Below are positions 21,305 to 32,274 of a DNA stretch of 64,000 nucleotides, in pieces. Every line of letters begins with the position of its first letter. Within the stretch, counting starts at the first letter, position 1. The notes below the pieces were generated by a model. The model saw nothing but the letters and a program-made list of their open reading frames with translations, had not been told where the DNA came from and searched no databases. The stretch covers positions 12,418,330 through 12,482,329 of the forward strand of contig NC_037265.1 in assembly GCF_000002425.4 (NCBI RefSeq). Direction: 5' to 3'. The position numbers were made by a program, and so were the translations under genes. This stretch comes from Physcomitrium patens. Its lineage: Eukaryota; Streptophyta; Bryopsida; Funariales; Funariaceae.

Positions 21305-24300
21305 GGACCGTGCAGCTGGAACCTTGTACAATTCCTAATGAAGGTCCTATCCTCTCCTCAGAACCCTCTCCTTGTTTTATAATAGACTTATATTTAGGAC
21401 CTAAGAATTACAAAGCCTCTGCTTTATTAGATTCGGGAGCCTCAGCATGTTTTTTAGATGAACAATTTGTTAAAAGTCGTAAAATACCCTATGTACAGAA
21501 ACCTAAACCAGTACATGTAGAAGTCATAGATGGTCGTCCCTTGTCTTCTGGAGATGTCACTCATGAAACTCATCCTATAAAAGTAACAATAGACGGTCAT
21601 GATAGCTACATAGCTTTTAACATAATTAAATCCCCGTCCAATCCAGTTATTTTAGGTTTATCATGGCTAGAAAAATATAACCCTCGAATAGATTGGAATT
21701 CGCGTAAACTTGACTTTTCCAAAAGCGTTATTAATAGTTCTACGAACCAAGTAAAAAATTATAAGTCTAGTACAGTAAAACCCGTACTGATAGGTGCAAA
21801 AGCATTTATACACGCAGCAAAAGAAGGATCAACTTTTGCTATTTATGCTGCACCTATTTCTGAAAACGTAAAGACTTCAAGTGGCATTTCAAGTCAATAT
21901 CAGGAGTATCAAGACGTTTTTGAGAAAAAAAATGCAGATATTCTTTCTGAGCATCGCCCATATGATTGTTCAATCGACCTCAAGGAAGGAACTCAGCCAC
22001 CATTTGGACCAATTTACAGTTTATCACAAGATGAGATGGCTGAACTCAAGACATATATTGACGAGAATTTAGCGAAGAATTTCATACGCCATTCAAAATC
22101 TCCAGCAGGAGCTCCAATTCTATTCGTAAAGAAAAAAAATGGATCTTTACGAATGTGTGTTGATTATCGAGGACTCAACAAGATCACAATCAAGAACAGG
22201 TATCCATTACCTTTGATATCAGGACTCCCTGACCAGTTGAATCAAGCTAAGATCTATACAAAAATAGATCTAAGAGGAGCATATAATCTAGTACGGATCA
22301 AAGAAGGAGATGAATGGAAGACTGCGTTTCGAACCAGGTATGGACATTTCGAATATAATGTCATGCCCTTTGGACTCACGAATGCACCAGCTGCTTTTCA
22401 ACATCTCATGAATGATGTATTTCGTGAATTTTTAGACAATTTTGTCGTCTGCTATCTAGACGATATCCTGCTCTATTCCAAGAACGTCGAAGAACATGAA
22501 ATACATGTTCGTCAAGTATTACAAAAACTTAGAGATGCAGGATTGTACGCCAAGATGGAAAAGTGTGTATTTCACACTACTCAAGTTGACTTTTTAGGAT
22601 ACATCATTTCAAATGGTGGTCTCATGATGGATTCTAAGAAAGTCCAAACAATCGTGGATTGGAAGATTCCAAGGACAGTAAGAGATGTTCAATGTTTCTT
22701 GGGATTTGCCAATTACTATCGGATCTTCATCAAAGATTTCTCACGAGTTGCAGCTCCACTTACACGCTTGACTAGTAAAGATAAATTTCAATGGAATCAA
22801 GAAGCGGAAGCAGCATTTGAAGCCTTGAAGACATCGTTTGTCTCTGCACCAGTCTTATATCGTGTTGACTTTTTCAAGGCATTTTTTATGGAAACAGATG
22901 CATCAGATTTTGCCTTGGGTGCAGTTTTATCACAAATGGGAACAGATGACAAACTCCATCCGATAGCTTTTCATTCAAGAAAATTCTCAGCAGCCGAGAT
23001 CAATTATGAGATCCACGATAAAGAACTTCTTGCGATCGTGGATTCCTTTCAAGAATGGCGTCATTATCTAGAAGGCGCTTCTAGTCCAGTCACTGTGTAT
23101 ACAGATCACAAGAACCTCGAGTATTTCATGTCAGCACGCATGTTGAATCGTCGTCAAGCTCGTTGGAGTATGTCTTTGTCAAGATTCGAGTTCATTATCA
23201 CTTATCGACCAGGAAAACAACAAGGTTTATTCGATGCCCTATCTAGACGTTCTTATTTTGCACCAAAAGAAGGAGATGCAGCTTTTGAGCAACAAAGAAC
23301 GGTCCTCTTGAAACCGGAGCAATTTCATCTCCGAGCAATGAAATCAACATTGACTGTTGATTCAACTTTTCTCAAGCAAATCCAGTCCAGTATGTCCTCA
23401 GACCCTCTTGTTTATGATATCGAGAATAATTCTTCCAAGTCTCATGATCCTTCTAAGTTTGAGTTCAAGAATAATCTATTATATTTTGAAGGACGCCTAT
23501 ATGTTCCAGAAAGAGAAGCACGTTTACGTGTTCTTCAAGCACGTCATGACTTTCCAGCAGCAGGGCACTTTGGATATAATAAGACTTTGGAACTCATATC
23601 AAGAGATTTTTGGTGGCCACAAATGTGGAAGTCAGTCAAAGACTTTGTACAATCATGTGATATTTGTTCAAGATCAAAAATTCCTCGTCATCGACCTTAC
23701 GGACTTCTTCAGCCATTACCTATACCAGAACAACCCTGGTCTTCTATTTCTATGGATTTCATCACAGATCTTCCAAGCTCAAGATCTTATGATTCTATAT
23801 TTGTGATAGTAGATCGTTTCACCAAGATGGCACATTTTGTGCCATGTATAAAATCTATCACAGGTGAAGAAACAGCTAAGCTTTTCATTGATAATATCTA
23901 TCGCTATCATGGATTACCTAAAGATATCATATCGGATATGGGAACTCAATTTGTGTCAAGATTTTGGAAGACCCTTTTCAAGATTTTAAAAGTGGACATA
24001 AAACTATCTTCGGCTTTTCATCCTCAAACTGATGGACAAACAAAGCGCGTAAACCAAGTCTTGGAGCAATATTTAAGGTGTACTATCAACTACCAACAAG
24101 ATGATTGGACAACCCTTCTGCCATTGGCAGAGTTTGCTTATAATAATACGGTACATTCTTCCACGCAACAAATACCTTTCTTTGCCAATTATGGCTATCA
24201 TCCACGACTTGATACTTTTGATTTTTCAAAAGTTGATAATCCTGCAGCAGAAGATATGGCAAATCGGTTGTCAGAGTTACATGCAATAATGAAGACACAA

Positions 24301-24798
24301 TTGAAGGAAGCTCAAGAACGACAAAAGATAAACGCAGATCTATATCGTAAGGAGCAACCACAGATCAACGTCGGTGATAAGGTATGGCTACTTCGTCGCA
24401 ATATCAAGACTACTCGACCTTGTGACAAGTTGGACTATCGTAGGCTTGGCCCCTTTTCTGTTTCTAAACAGATCAACCCAGTTGCATATCGGTTACATCT
24501 ACCAGAGTCAATGAAGATCCATCCTGTATTCCATGTATCTCTTCTTGAACCATATAAGACAGTGGATATACAAGGAAGAAGACAAATGCCACCGCCTCCT
24601 ATAGAAATAGATAATAATGAAGAATTTGAGGTGGAAGAGATATTAGACTCAAGGCGGCGCCGAAATAAGCTGGAATATCTTGTTCATTGGCGCGGATATG
24701 ATATTAGTGAACGCACATGGGAGCCATCCAGGAATCTAGCAAATGCATCAACTAAAGTCAAAGTTTTTCATCAACGACATCCATCAAAACCAAGATGA
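21241..24798 (+). CDS. Pol polyprotein of array copy B
   Basis: 1,185 codons open in the -1 frame of gag, with the same domains as copy A: protease (DSGAS), reverse transcriptase (YLDD motif near 22,455), RNase H, integrase and C-terminal chromodomain. The last about 25 residues differ a little from copies 0 and A (ANASTKVKVFHQRHPSKPR), which suggests that copy B descends from a slightly different parent than the duplicated 0/A unit. The frame looks whole; activity is not claimed. Only 94 bp separate its stop from the ORF3 start. Confidence 0.95.
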   Translation, partial: NEGYDGQRRQHVGKRIRPATIGTVQLEPCTIPNEGPILSSEPSPCFIIDLYLGPKNYKASALLDSGASACFLDEQFVKSRKIPYVQKPKPVHVEVIDGRPLSSGDVTHETHPIKVTIDGHDSYIAFNIIKSPSNPVILGLSWLEKYNPRIDWNSRKLDFSKSVINSSTNQVKNYKSSTVKPVLIGAKAFIHAAKEGSTFAIYAAPISENVKTSSGISSQYQEYQDVFEKKNADILSEHRPYDCSIDLKEGTQPPFGPIYSLSQDEMAELKTYIDENLAKNFIRHSKSPAGAPILFVKKKNGSLRMCVDYRGLNKITIKNRYPLPLISGLPDQLNQAKIYTKIDLRGAYNLVRIKEGDEWKTAFRTRYGHFEYNVMPFGLTNAPAAFQHLMNDVFREFLDNFVVCYLDDILLYSKNVEEHEIHVRQVLQKLRDAGLYAKMEKCVFHTTQVDFLGYIISNGGLMMDSKKVQTIVDWKIPRTVRDVQCFLGFANYYRIFIKDFSRVAAPLTRLTSKDKFQWNQEAEAAFEALKTSFVSAPVLYRVDFFKAFFMETDASDFALGAVLSQMGTDDKLHPIAFHSRKFSAAEINYEIHDKELLAIVDSFQEWRHYLEGASSPVTVYTDHKNLEYFMSARMLNRRQARWSMSLSRFEFIITYRPGKQQGLFDALSRRSYFAPKEGDAAFEQQRTVLLKPEQFHLRAMKSTLTVDSTFLKQIQSSMSSDPLVYDIENNSSKSHDPSKFEFKNNLLYFEGRLYVPEREARLRVLQARHDFPAAGHFGYNKTLELISRDFWWPQMWKSVKDFVQSCDICSRSKIPRHRPYGLLQPLPIPEQPWSSISMDFITDLPSSRSYDSIFVIVDRFTKMAHFVPCIKSITGEETAKLFIDNIYRYHGLPKDIISDMGTQFVSRFWKTLFKILKVDIKLSSAFHPQTDGQTKRVNQVLEQYLRCTINYQQDDWTTLLPLAEFAYNNTVHSSTQQIPFFANYGYHPRLDTFDFSKVDNPAAEDMANRLSELHAIMKTQLKEAQERQKINADLYRKEQPQINVGDKVWLLRRNIKTTRPCDKLDYRRLGPFSVSKQINPVAYRLHLPESMKIHPVFHVSLLEPYKTVDIQGRRQMPPPPIEIDNNEEFEVEEILDSRRRRNKLEYLVHWRGYDISERTWEPSRNLANASTKVKVFHQRHPSKPR

Positions 24799-24892
24799 AA
24801 ATCTCTCTTATAAAAGAGACAAGATTGAGGCAAGATAACATTCAATTTCCTATCCTTGTTTGTAACTTCTTTGCATTTGTGACGCTAATTAG

Positions 24893-25315
24893 ATGGAGAG
24901 CCAACAACCAACAGATTCAACTCAAGAACCTTCGTTTGCTGACCTGCGGGACGAGACATTACGATTGTCACAACCTTCAAGACGACGCAATCGAGATGAA
25001 GATCTTCAAGAACGACATGTTCTTCCTCGAACAGATGGTGAGATACAACGCGTTTGGTATCACAATTTGTGAAGGGACTCCCGATGTTTGGTGATTTTGC
25101 TAGAGGTAGGAACAACTCCTGATGGTGTTCCGAATATTCTATTCGAAGGAAGTTATGAAGGCCTCAATAATGATCAAATAACTGGGTGGTCTTCCCGCCC
25201 TGGTATGGGACACTACCGATGGTTGAGAGGCCCTATCAATCATCTTCGAAGAGAACAGAGATCAGAGTATGTGGCGAATACAATTCGTCGCATCATAGAT
25301 TTCCTCAACATATGA
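24893..25315 (+). pseudogene. ORF3 region of copy B, downstream of pol
   Basis: A coding-like region of about 140 codons between pol and the polypurine tract, with about one break. It starts MESQQPTDSTQEPSFADL, contains the arginine-rich SRRRNRDEDLQERHVLPR and FEGSYEGLNNDQITGW, and ends near IIDFLNI. The same segments occur in the same place in minus-strand copy 1, and recognisable traces lie in copies 2 (about 12,270-12,570), 3 (about 38,640-39,050) and 4 (about 33,850-34,130). Tf1 and typical sushi elements have no gene here. The family is unknown to me and no function is proposed. It could be an accessory gene, a captured host fragment or part of a long 3' untranslated region. Confidence 0.5.
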
Positions 25316-25342
25316 TGACCGCTCCTCGTGGAACTCGTCTCT

Positions 25343-25353
25343 AGAAGGGGGGG
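25343..25353 (+). promoter_or_regulatory. Polypurine tract of copy B
   Basis: AGAAGGGGGGG, three bases (TAA) before LTR3. It is the expected primer for plus-strand DNA synthesis. Its decayed complement sits beside the 3' LTRs of copies 1, 2 and 3. It is missing before LTR1 and LTR2. Confidence 0.85.
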
Positions 25354-25356
25354 TAA

Positions 25357-25908
25357 TGTCACGGCCATAATCATGTAAGCTAATAATTACATATAGAAAT
25401 AGGTAGAAGTAAGTAAAAGTAGATAAAAGTAAGTTAATTGTATAATATTTAATATAGAAGCTTCCTAGAAACTTCCTAGACGCTGCTTTGACTTCATAGG
25501 TGTCTTTAATTGACTTTTTGGATTAGAAACGTGGTCAACAAGTTGGCCATGTGCCACACATGTTGTTAGCTTGAAGATCAAGCTAACTATGTGGCCCACA
25601 CGTAGAAAAACTTGCCTTGTAAGTCAAGGCATGTGTCCTACAAAGTCAACACATATTGGAGGTCCTATAGAACGTCGCCACGTAGCCCCTAGTTAGATAG
25701 TATATATAGAGACAAGAGTGAAGGCTTCTTCACTCTTGTCAACTCCTTTCTTGCTTCTAGTCCAGGTTCAAGAGTCTTTAGTTTCTTGTCTTGTGGCAAT
25801 AGCCATTCCAGTTTCCTTTTAATATACCTACTTGTTTATATTTTGACTTATTATATCGAGATAGCCTTTTGGTGTATATTTTTCCTCATCGAGTCTTTGT
25901 CCTTGACA
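25357..25908 (+). repeat. LTR3, right end of the array
   Basis: 552 bp, four differences from LTR1/LTR2 by eye, terminal TGTCACGG and CCTTGACA. It abuts minus-strand integrase sequence of copy 2 without intervening bases. Confidence 0.95.
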
Positions 25909-28350
25909 TCTGGAATGGATAATGGCTGAAGAAGTCCGTAAGGTCGATGACGAGGAGTTTTTGATCTTGAGCAAACATGAGAAGATTGTACAAAATCTTT
26001 AACTGCTTTCCACATTTTGGGCAACCAAAAGTCCCTTGATATTAGTTCTAAAGTTTTTTTGTATCCAAAATGTCCTGTTGCTAGAAAGTCATGGCAAACT
26101 TAAAGAACACGTAATCGAGCTTCACCTTCTGGAACATATAGGCGTCCTTCAAAATATAGTAGATTCTTCTTGAATTCAAACTTGAAAGTATCATGAGACT
26201 TTGAAGGATTTTTCTTAATATCACAAATAAAAAGATGAGAAGACATACTTATCTAAACTTGCTTAATGAAAGTTGAATCAACAGTTAGTGTTGATTTCAT
26301 TGCTCGAAGATGAAGATACTCTAGCTTCAAGAGAATTATTTGTTGTTGATCAAAAGCAGCATCTCCTTCTTTTGTTATAAGATAAGATCATCTAGAGAGT
26401 GCATCTGACAAACCTTGTTGTTTTTCTGGTCGATACGTGATCTTGAATTCTAATCTTGATAAAGACATACTCCAATGAGCTTGGCGACGATTCAAAACAC
26501 GTCGTGACATAAAATATTCGAGGTTTCATGTGATCCGTATATACTATAACTGGGCTAGAAGCACCTTCTAGATAATGGTGCCATTCTTGAAACAAATCCA
26601 TGATTGCAAGAAGTTCTTTGTCGTGGATCCTGTAGTTGATCTTGGCTACTGAAAATTTTTTGGAAGAAAAAGCTATTGGGTGAAGTTTATTATCTATTCC
26701 CATTTATAACAATATGGCACCCAAAGCAAAGTCTGATGCATCTCTTTCTATAAAAAATGGCTTAAAAAAATCGACGCGATACAAGATTGGTACAGAAACA
26801 AAGGCTGTCTTCAAAGCTTTAAATGCTACTTTTGCTTCTTGATTCCATTAAAGTTTGTCTTTGCAAGTCAAATGTGTAAGTAGAGCTACAACTTAAGAGA
26901 AGTCTTTAATGAAGATCCGATAGTAGTTGGCAAATTCTAAAAAGCATTAGACATCTCTTACTGTTTTTGGGATCTTCCAATGCATAATAGTTTGAATTTT
27001 TTTAGGATCCATCATAAGTCCGTCATTTGAAATGATGTATTCTAAAAAGTCGACTTGAGTAGTATGAAATACACACTTTTCTATCTTGGTATAGAGTCTT
27101 GCATCTCTTAATTTTTGTAATACTTGGCGAATATGAAGTTCATATTCTTTTGGGTTCTTAGAATAGATTAAAATATCGTCTAGGTAATAGATAACAAAAT
27201 CATCTAAAAACTTCCAAAAGACATCATTCATCAGATGTTGGAATGGTATTGGTGCATTTGTAAGTCCAAAAGGCATGACATTGTATTCAAAATGTCCATA
27301 CCTTGTTCGAAATATAGTCTTCTATTCGTCTCCTTCTTTGATGCGTACCAAATTATATGCTCCCCGTAGATCTATTTTTATATAGATCTTAGATTGATTC
27401 AATTAATCAAGAAGTCTAAATATCAAAAGTAGCGGGTACCTATTTTTAATAGTGATTTTGTTGAATTCTCTATAATCAACACACATCCACAATGATCTAT
27501 CTTTTTTCTTCACAAATAAAATTGAAGCTCCTGCTGGAGATTTGGAATGGCATACGAAGTTTTTGGCCAAATTCTCTTCAATATACTCCTTGAATTTAGC
27601 CAACTCATTTTGAGATAAATTGTAGATTGGTCCAAATGGCAGTTGTGCTCCTTCTTGAAGGTCAATTGAGTAGACATAGAGACGATGTTCTGGAAGAATA
27701 TCCACATTTTTTTTTTCAAATACATCTTGAAAATTTTGATATTGACTTGGAATGCCACTTGAAGTCTTTCCACCACTAGAAACAGGTGTAGCATAAATGA
27801 GACAAGGTGATCCTTCTTTTGCAGCATGCAAGAAAGCACTTGCACCTATAAATATAGGTTTAATTATGTTAGACTTATGATTTTCTACTTGATTAACTAT
27901 ATTCTTAGTTATACTTTCAGAAAAAGTCAAGACTACAAGAAGTCCAATCTATTTTAGGGTTATAGTTTTTTAGCCATGATAAACCTAAAATGATTGGATT
28001 ACAAAGAGATCTAGTGATATTAAATACTATAAAGCTACTAGGATTATTAGTTGCTATTTCTATAGGAAGAGTTTCATGAATAACATCTCCTGAAGACAAC
28101 GGACGACCATCTATGACTTTTACTTGAATAAGTTTAGTTTTCTTTACTAAAAATATACTATATCTTTAAGCAAATTTTTCATCTAAAAAATATGTTGAGG
28201 CTCCTGAATCTAGCAAGACAGAGGCTTTGAGATGTTTAGGTCCTAGAATAATATTTATTGTAAAACATGGAGAGGGTTCTATGGAGAGGATAGGACCTTC
28301 ACTAGGCGTTGTACAAGATTCTAGCTGCACGGTCCTTATTGTAGCTGGAC
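25909..28350 (-). pseudogene. Decayed pol of copy 2
   Basis: Recognisable parts are integrase (25,909-26,200), RNase H (about 26,400-26,760), reverse transcriptase (about 26,950-27,650, with MPFGLTNAP and [12 protein letters not shown]) and a protease-like stretch (about 27,950-28,260). It aligns with pol of copies A/B throughout and is interrupted many times. Confidence 0.88.
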
Positions 28351-28379
28351 AAATTCGTTTTGTGACATGCTATCTCCTT

Positions 28380-31060
28380 TGATCGCCGTACTCCTCATTT
28401 TATGGTTGCGTCACTTCTTTGGGCAATGTTGAGCAATGTGCTTAGATTCTCCACAATATATGCACAATCCTTTTTAATGACAATGAGTCTTTTCTTGCTC
28501 AATAAGAAGTTTGAAACGTACTACATCAATTTGCATATCTTCTACTTTCGAATGTATGTGTTGAAGAGATGTTGGTGTTGCTATTGAATTATAGTTACGT
28601 CGAGGTTCACTTGTAGGATTCTCAGATCGAAATTCAAAAAGAAAATTGTCGCACTTCATTGCAAAGTCAATTGCTTGATTTAATGTTTAAGGATCAAATA
28701 AGTTCAGCATTAATTTTTTTTACCTCATATGTAATCCGTAGAAAAATTGGCTAATAAGTGCAGCATCATCCTACTTGATATCAGTTGTAAGTTATCGAAA
28801 TTATGAAGCATACAACATTACTAATCGATTACCTTGTCTTAAAACATGGATCTTATTGCTTGCAACATAAATTGCATCATGTTCTCCATACATGGATCAA
28901 AACTCTACCAGAAAAGCCTCTAGATTATCCAATATTGGATCTCATCGTTCAAGAAAAGATAAAAATGACAATAGTACTGAACTTGAAAGAAGCGTACCTA
29001 TGAATCTAACTTGCAATCATGGAGTTGGATAGCTTTGGACTACACCATATCACCCTAGAGCCAATGGACAAATAAAAAAGACTAATAGAATTCCATGTAA
29101 TTTAACAAAATAGTTTTAGGAGTTGGAATAGATTGGGACACTAAGTTATTGACAACTTTATTGGCATACCATACTCGTATAAAGTTACTATCAATGCTAC
29201 TTCTTTCCAATTGGTTTCTAGCCAGGAAGCACTCTTATCTATTGAATTGGAAGTCCAAAGTTTACAAATGGCTATAGATAATAGATTGAGAGATCATGAT
29301 TCATTATGGCACCATTTAGAAGAATTGGAAAAATTAGATGAAATTAGAGCCAATGCATTAATGATAATTGAAACTATCCAAAAACGAAGGAAGACTTATT
29401 ATGATGGTTAGCTTAGACCAAATGCTTTTATGCCAAATGATTTGATACTTCTTTATGATAGTCGATTCAAAAATTTTCTAAAAAAATTTCAAGTTCGATG
29501 GCATTGGTCATATCGAGTTATTGAAGAATTTCCAAATGGTTCTGTATAATTGGAAGATTTTATGGGTACTAAATTTACGACACAGATCAATGGCAATCGG
29601 CTTAAACTTTATTATACATAAACCCGGGACGGATTTTTTGTTACAAAAGGGGGAGTTGACCGAATTGATTGGACCATAGTAAGAAGTAGGAAGGGGGCTC
29701 TTGACAAGCATCGCGTTTTTTTTTGTGGTTAAGGAGAAGATGGCAAATATGATGTTTGAGAAAGCAAGGATAGAGACTGATTGGAAGGAACGGCAAACGA
29801 TTGTAAGTAGAGGTTACAATGTTGCACATTAAACTAGCCGCATTAACAAAGGAGGTCAATAATTTAGTGCGGACCAATATATCAATTTCAACGATAACAC
29901 CTTCGAAGATACCTTTGAAACTGATAGAAGAATGACAAAAGATGTTGGAGGAGTGTAACAATCAAATTGTCCAATGTAAGTCTTAGGTATAGAAATTGGA
30001 TTTGTTGAATGAAGATCTAACGGCACATTTGGATAGAGAACCCTCGAACACTAAGGCAGTTGATGAAGATGTAAAGAGGAGAAGGTCACCAATTCAAAGG
30101 GTGGTAAGCCAACGCCATTGACTGAAGAAGCCAACGCTGCTACTTCTTTATAAGTTGAGGCTAAATAATGTTTGCGAGGACGCTGCACAATTAGGAGTGG
30201 ATCTATATAGAATAGACAAATAAACTTTGTGGTAAGTTACTAGTTGCTTATTGACAACCTTAAAAATTAGACTTATGGTTAGGTATTTTAGTTGGTAACC
30301 GTAGGTTGTTAGTAGAATAAATGGTTAAGAATTCAAAGGGTCATAACCTTTGGAATCAGCTCACCGACGGATCATCTTTTTGGTAAGATAAATAGGTTGA
30401 GGAAAGAGAGATCAGAGCTAGAGTGTGAGAGTCATAAGCCGAGGTAAGCTTGGAGGTACTTCTTTTTTTTCTTTGTTTTTATTATTTACTTATGAAGAAT
30501 TATAATTGAGAGAAGTATTGTTGAATTGATAGTCATAGAATGGATTATGTATTGAATCAAGATGGAAGTAGTAAGCCTTGGTATTTTGTAGTTTGATAAT
30601 TGATTTCAGATAGCCAAAGTACAGTCAATTGTGACACTAACAGGCCCAATTCATATAACCAGTCTTTCTTCGTGTTCGAACCCACCTCTATTAGTTTAAT
30701 TGCTTTGGTATACTAAAGCTTGAATGTAACAAGAACAACAGGGTTGAAGTTCAATCACAAGTTGCACTTGATTGATAAATTCTCAAAACATGGATCTGGT
30801 GCCATCAAACTTCTCGGGTAGGGCAATTCTTGGTTCTCTAACACTGGAAGGGCATTCTACCATAGGAGAAGGGACTTGATTTGGTACACATGTTGAAGCA
30901 GCTCCAATCATTTCTATATCTTCACTTCCTGTCAAACTTGTTCCTCCTTGTGGTGGTTAATTGAGTTGATGCATCATAAGCATTAACTCCCTCAATTGCT
31001 CTTGCATTTGTGCCATTTTACTCTTCATTTTAGTAAGTTCTACGATGATAATACTTAGAA
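28380..31060 (-). pseudogene. Decayed gag of copy 2, split by a nested insertion
   Basis: The zinc-knuckle side lies at about 28,380-29,037 and the N-terminal side at about 30,740-31,060 (including LTKMKSKMAQMQEQLRELML). About 1.7 kb of unrelated sequence separates them. The leader and primer site lie at about 31,060-31,258. Confidence 0.85.
29039..30738 (+). mobile_element. Nested fragment of a third Ty3/Gypsy family
   Basis: Plus-strand sequence interrupting gag of copy 2. The first about 590 bp encode decayed C-terminal integrase: an ANGQ-type region, then LRPNAFMPNDLILLYDSRF and NGNRLKLYYT segments. These resemble the plant-type integrase tail (LLY-S-R-LK... NG-RLK-Y) rather than family 1. 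A purine run (AAAAGGGGGAG, 29,644-29,654) follows and then an LTR-like stretch from TGACCG to ACAACA (about 29,656-30,738). The 5' part of the element is absent. It is a broken fossil; its boundaries are good to a few bases. Confidence 0.6.
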
Positions 31061-31258
31061 AAGAGAAGATGTCTAATATCGCTCTAGAGAAATAGAAGAG
31101 AGGACTTGAGAACAAAGAAAATACTAAGGACAATATCAATTTAGAAGAAGGTAATCCATAACTTCTAATATGCTTGTATCTTATCAAGAAAAAGGGAAAA
31201 AATACTCTTAATCAAGATTAAACAAAACTCTAATTTTGTAGGTGTATTCTTGTCAATC

Positions 31259-31815
31259 TGTCAAGGACAAAAATTCAATAAAGACAAATAAATAAGTGAG
31301 ACTTCTTTCAAAGAAAGATAATAAAATAGAAATAAGTTGATATGTATATTTAAAAAGAAATTAGAATGGCTATTGCCAAAATATAAGAAAAATAGAGATC
31401 CTTGAAACTAGACTGGAAGCAAGAAAAGAGTTGACAAGAGTGAAGAAGGCTTCACTCTTATCTTTATATATACTATCTAACTAGGGACTACGTGGCGATG
31501 TTCTATAGGACCTCCAATATGTGTTGACTTTGTAAGACACGTGCCTTGACTTATAAGGTAAGTTTTTCTACGTGTGGGCCACATAGTTAGCTTGGTCTTC
31601 AATCTAACAACATGTGTGGCACATGACCAACTTGTTGACCACGTTTCTCATCCAATAGTCAATTAAAGACACCTATAAAGTCAAAGCAGCATCTATAAAG
31701 CTTCGAGAAAGCTTCTATATCAAATACTATAGAATTAACTTACTTTTACCTATTTTTACTTACTTCTACATATTTATACATATAATTATTGATTTACATG
31801 TGTATGTTTGTGTCA
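31259..31815 (-). repeat. 5' LTR of copy 2
   Basis: It begins TGTCAAGGACAAAAATTC and ends TTTGTGTCA, followed by GAAGG, which pairs with AAAGG before 11,649. The adjacent CTTGTCAATC is the complement of the family-1 primer site. Confidence 0.88.
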
Positions 31816-32274
31816 GAAGGTGATTTTATTTGAGATATGTATATTGTTTGGAGAGAGTTTGTGTATACTAGAAAGTTAGGAATTTTAGGTCAAGTAGGAA
31901 TTTTGGATTGAGATTACATAAAAGATCAAATTATGATTTAGTTTTATAAAATAATGGGAGAATGTGAGCCAAAGAAAGAAAGGGTTGCAGCATGAAGTGA
32001 TTTTTGGCCGTGGGACATAAGAATAGATCTAAATCAATAGAGATGATTGCCGAATAAGAGAAAGAAGGAGTGCAGATTCTAAAGGAGTTTAAGCTAATTG
32101 AAAGAAAGATGACAGTGCTACTACACTACGTTGGTGTTTACAGATCTAAGCTATGTAGCTGTTTCAAAGGAGGTGGTAAAGTGAAGATATTCATATTGAA
32201 GGAGATTAAAATAATGGTATTGCAAGGACATAGAGACAGTGTCATTGTAGAGAAGATTTGCTTTTAGAAAGTGT
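31816..32274 (+). other. Unexplained, less AT-decayed stretch
   Basis: This right flank of copy 2 is visibly richer in G and C than its surroundings and holds a 65-codon ORF (32,070-32,267). I recognise neither a protein family nor a repeat. It may be an older element or a piece of single-copy DNA. Confidence 0.3.

Larger units (their letters stand above)
19536..25908 (+). mobile_element. Family-1 chromovirus, array copy B (most complete unit)
   Basis: A 6,373-bp unit of LTR2, primer site, leader, gag, pol, ORF3 region, polypurine tract and LTR3. Gag and pol are open throughout and differ from copy A at few positions. LTR2 and LTR3 differ at four of 552 positions by eye (under 1%), so the insertion is young. 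The right end is an intact LTR edge (CCTTGACA) directly followed by TCTGG of the integrase region of copy 2, which marks the insertion point. The matching left duplication is lost because the left of the array is truncated. Confidence 0.93.
25909..31815 (-). mobile_element. Family-1 copy 2, right part (integrase to 5' LTR)
   Basis: Minus-strand remains run from mid-integrase (25,909) through RNase H, reverse transcriptase, protease and gag to the 5' LTR (31,259-31,815). The pol segment that should lie between this part and 11,649-12,580 (late integrase, chromodomain) is missing at the array insertion. Gag is further split by a nested fragment at 29,039-30,738. It is broken in many places and decayed to a degree similar to copy 1. 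Confidence 0.88.
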
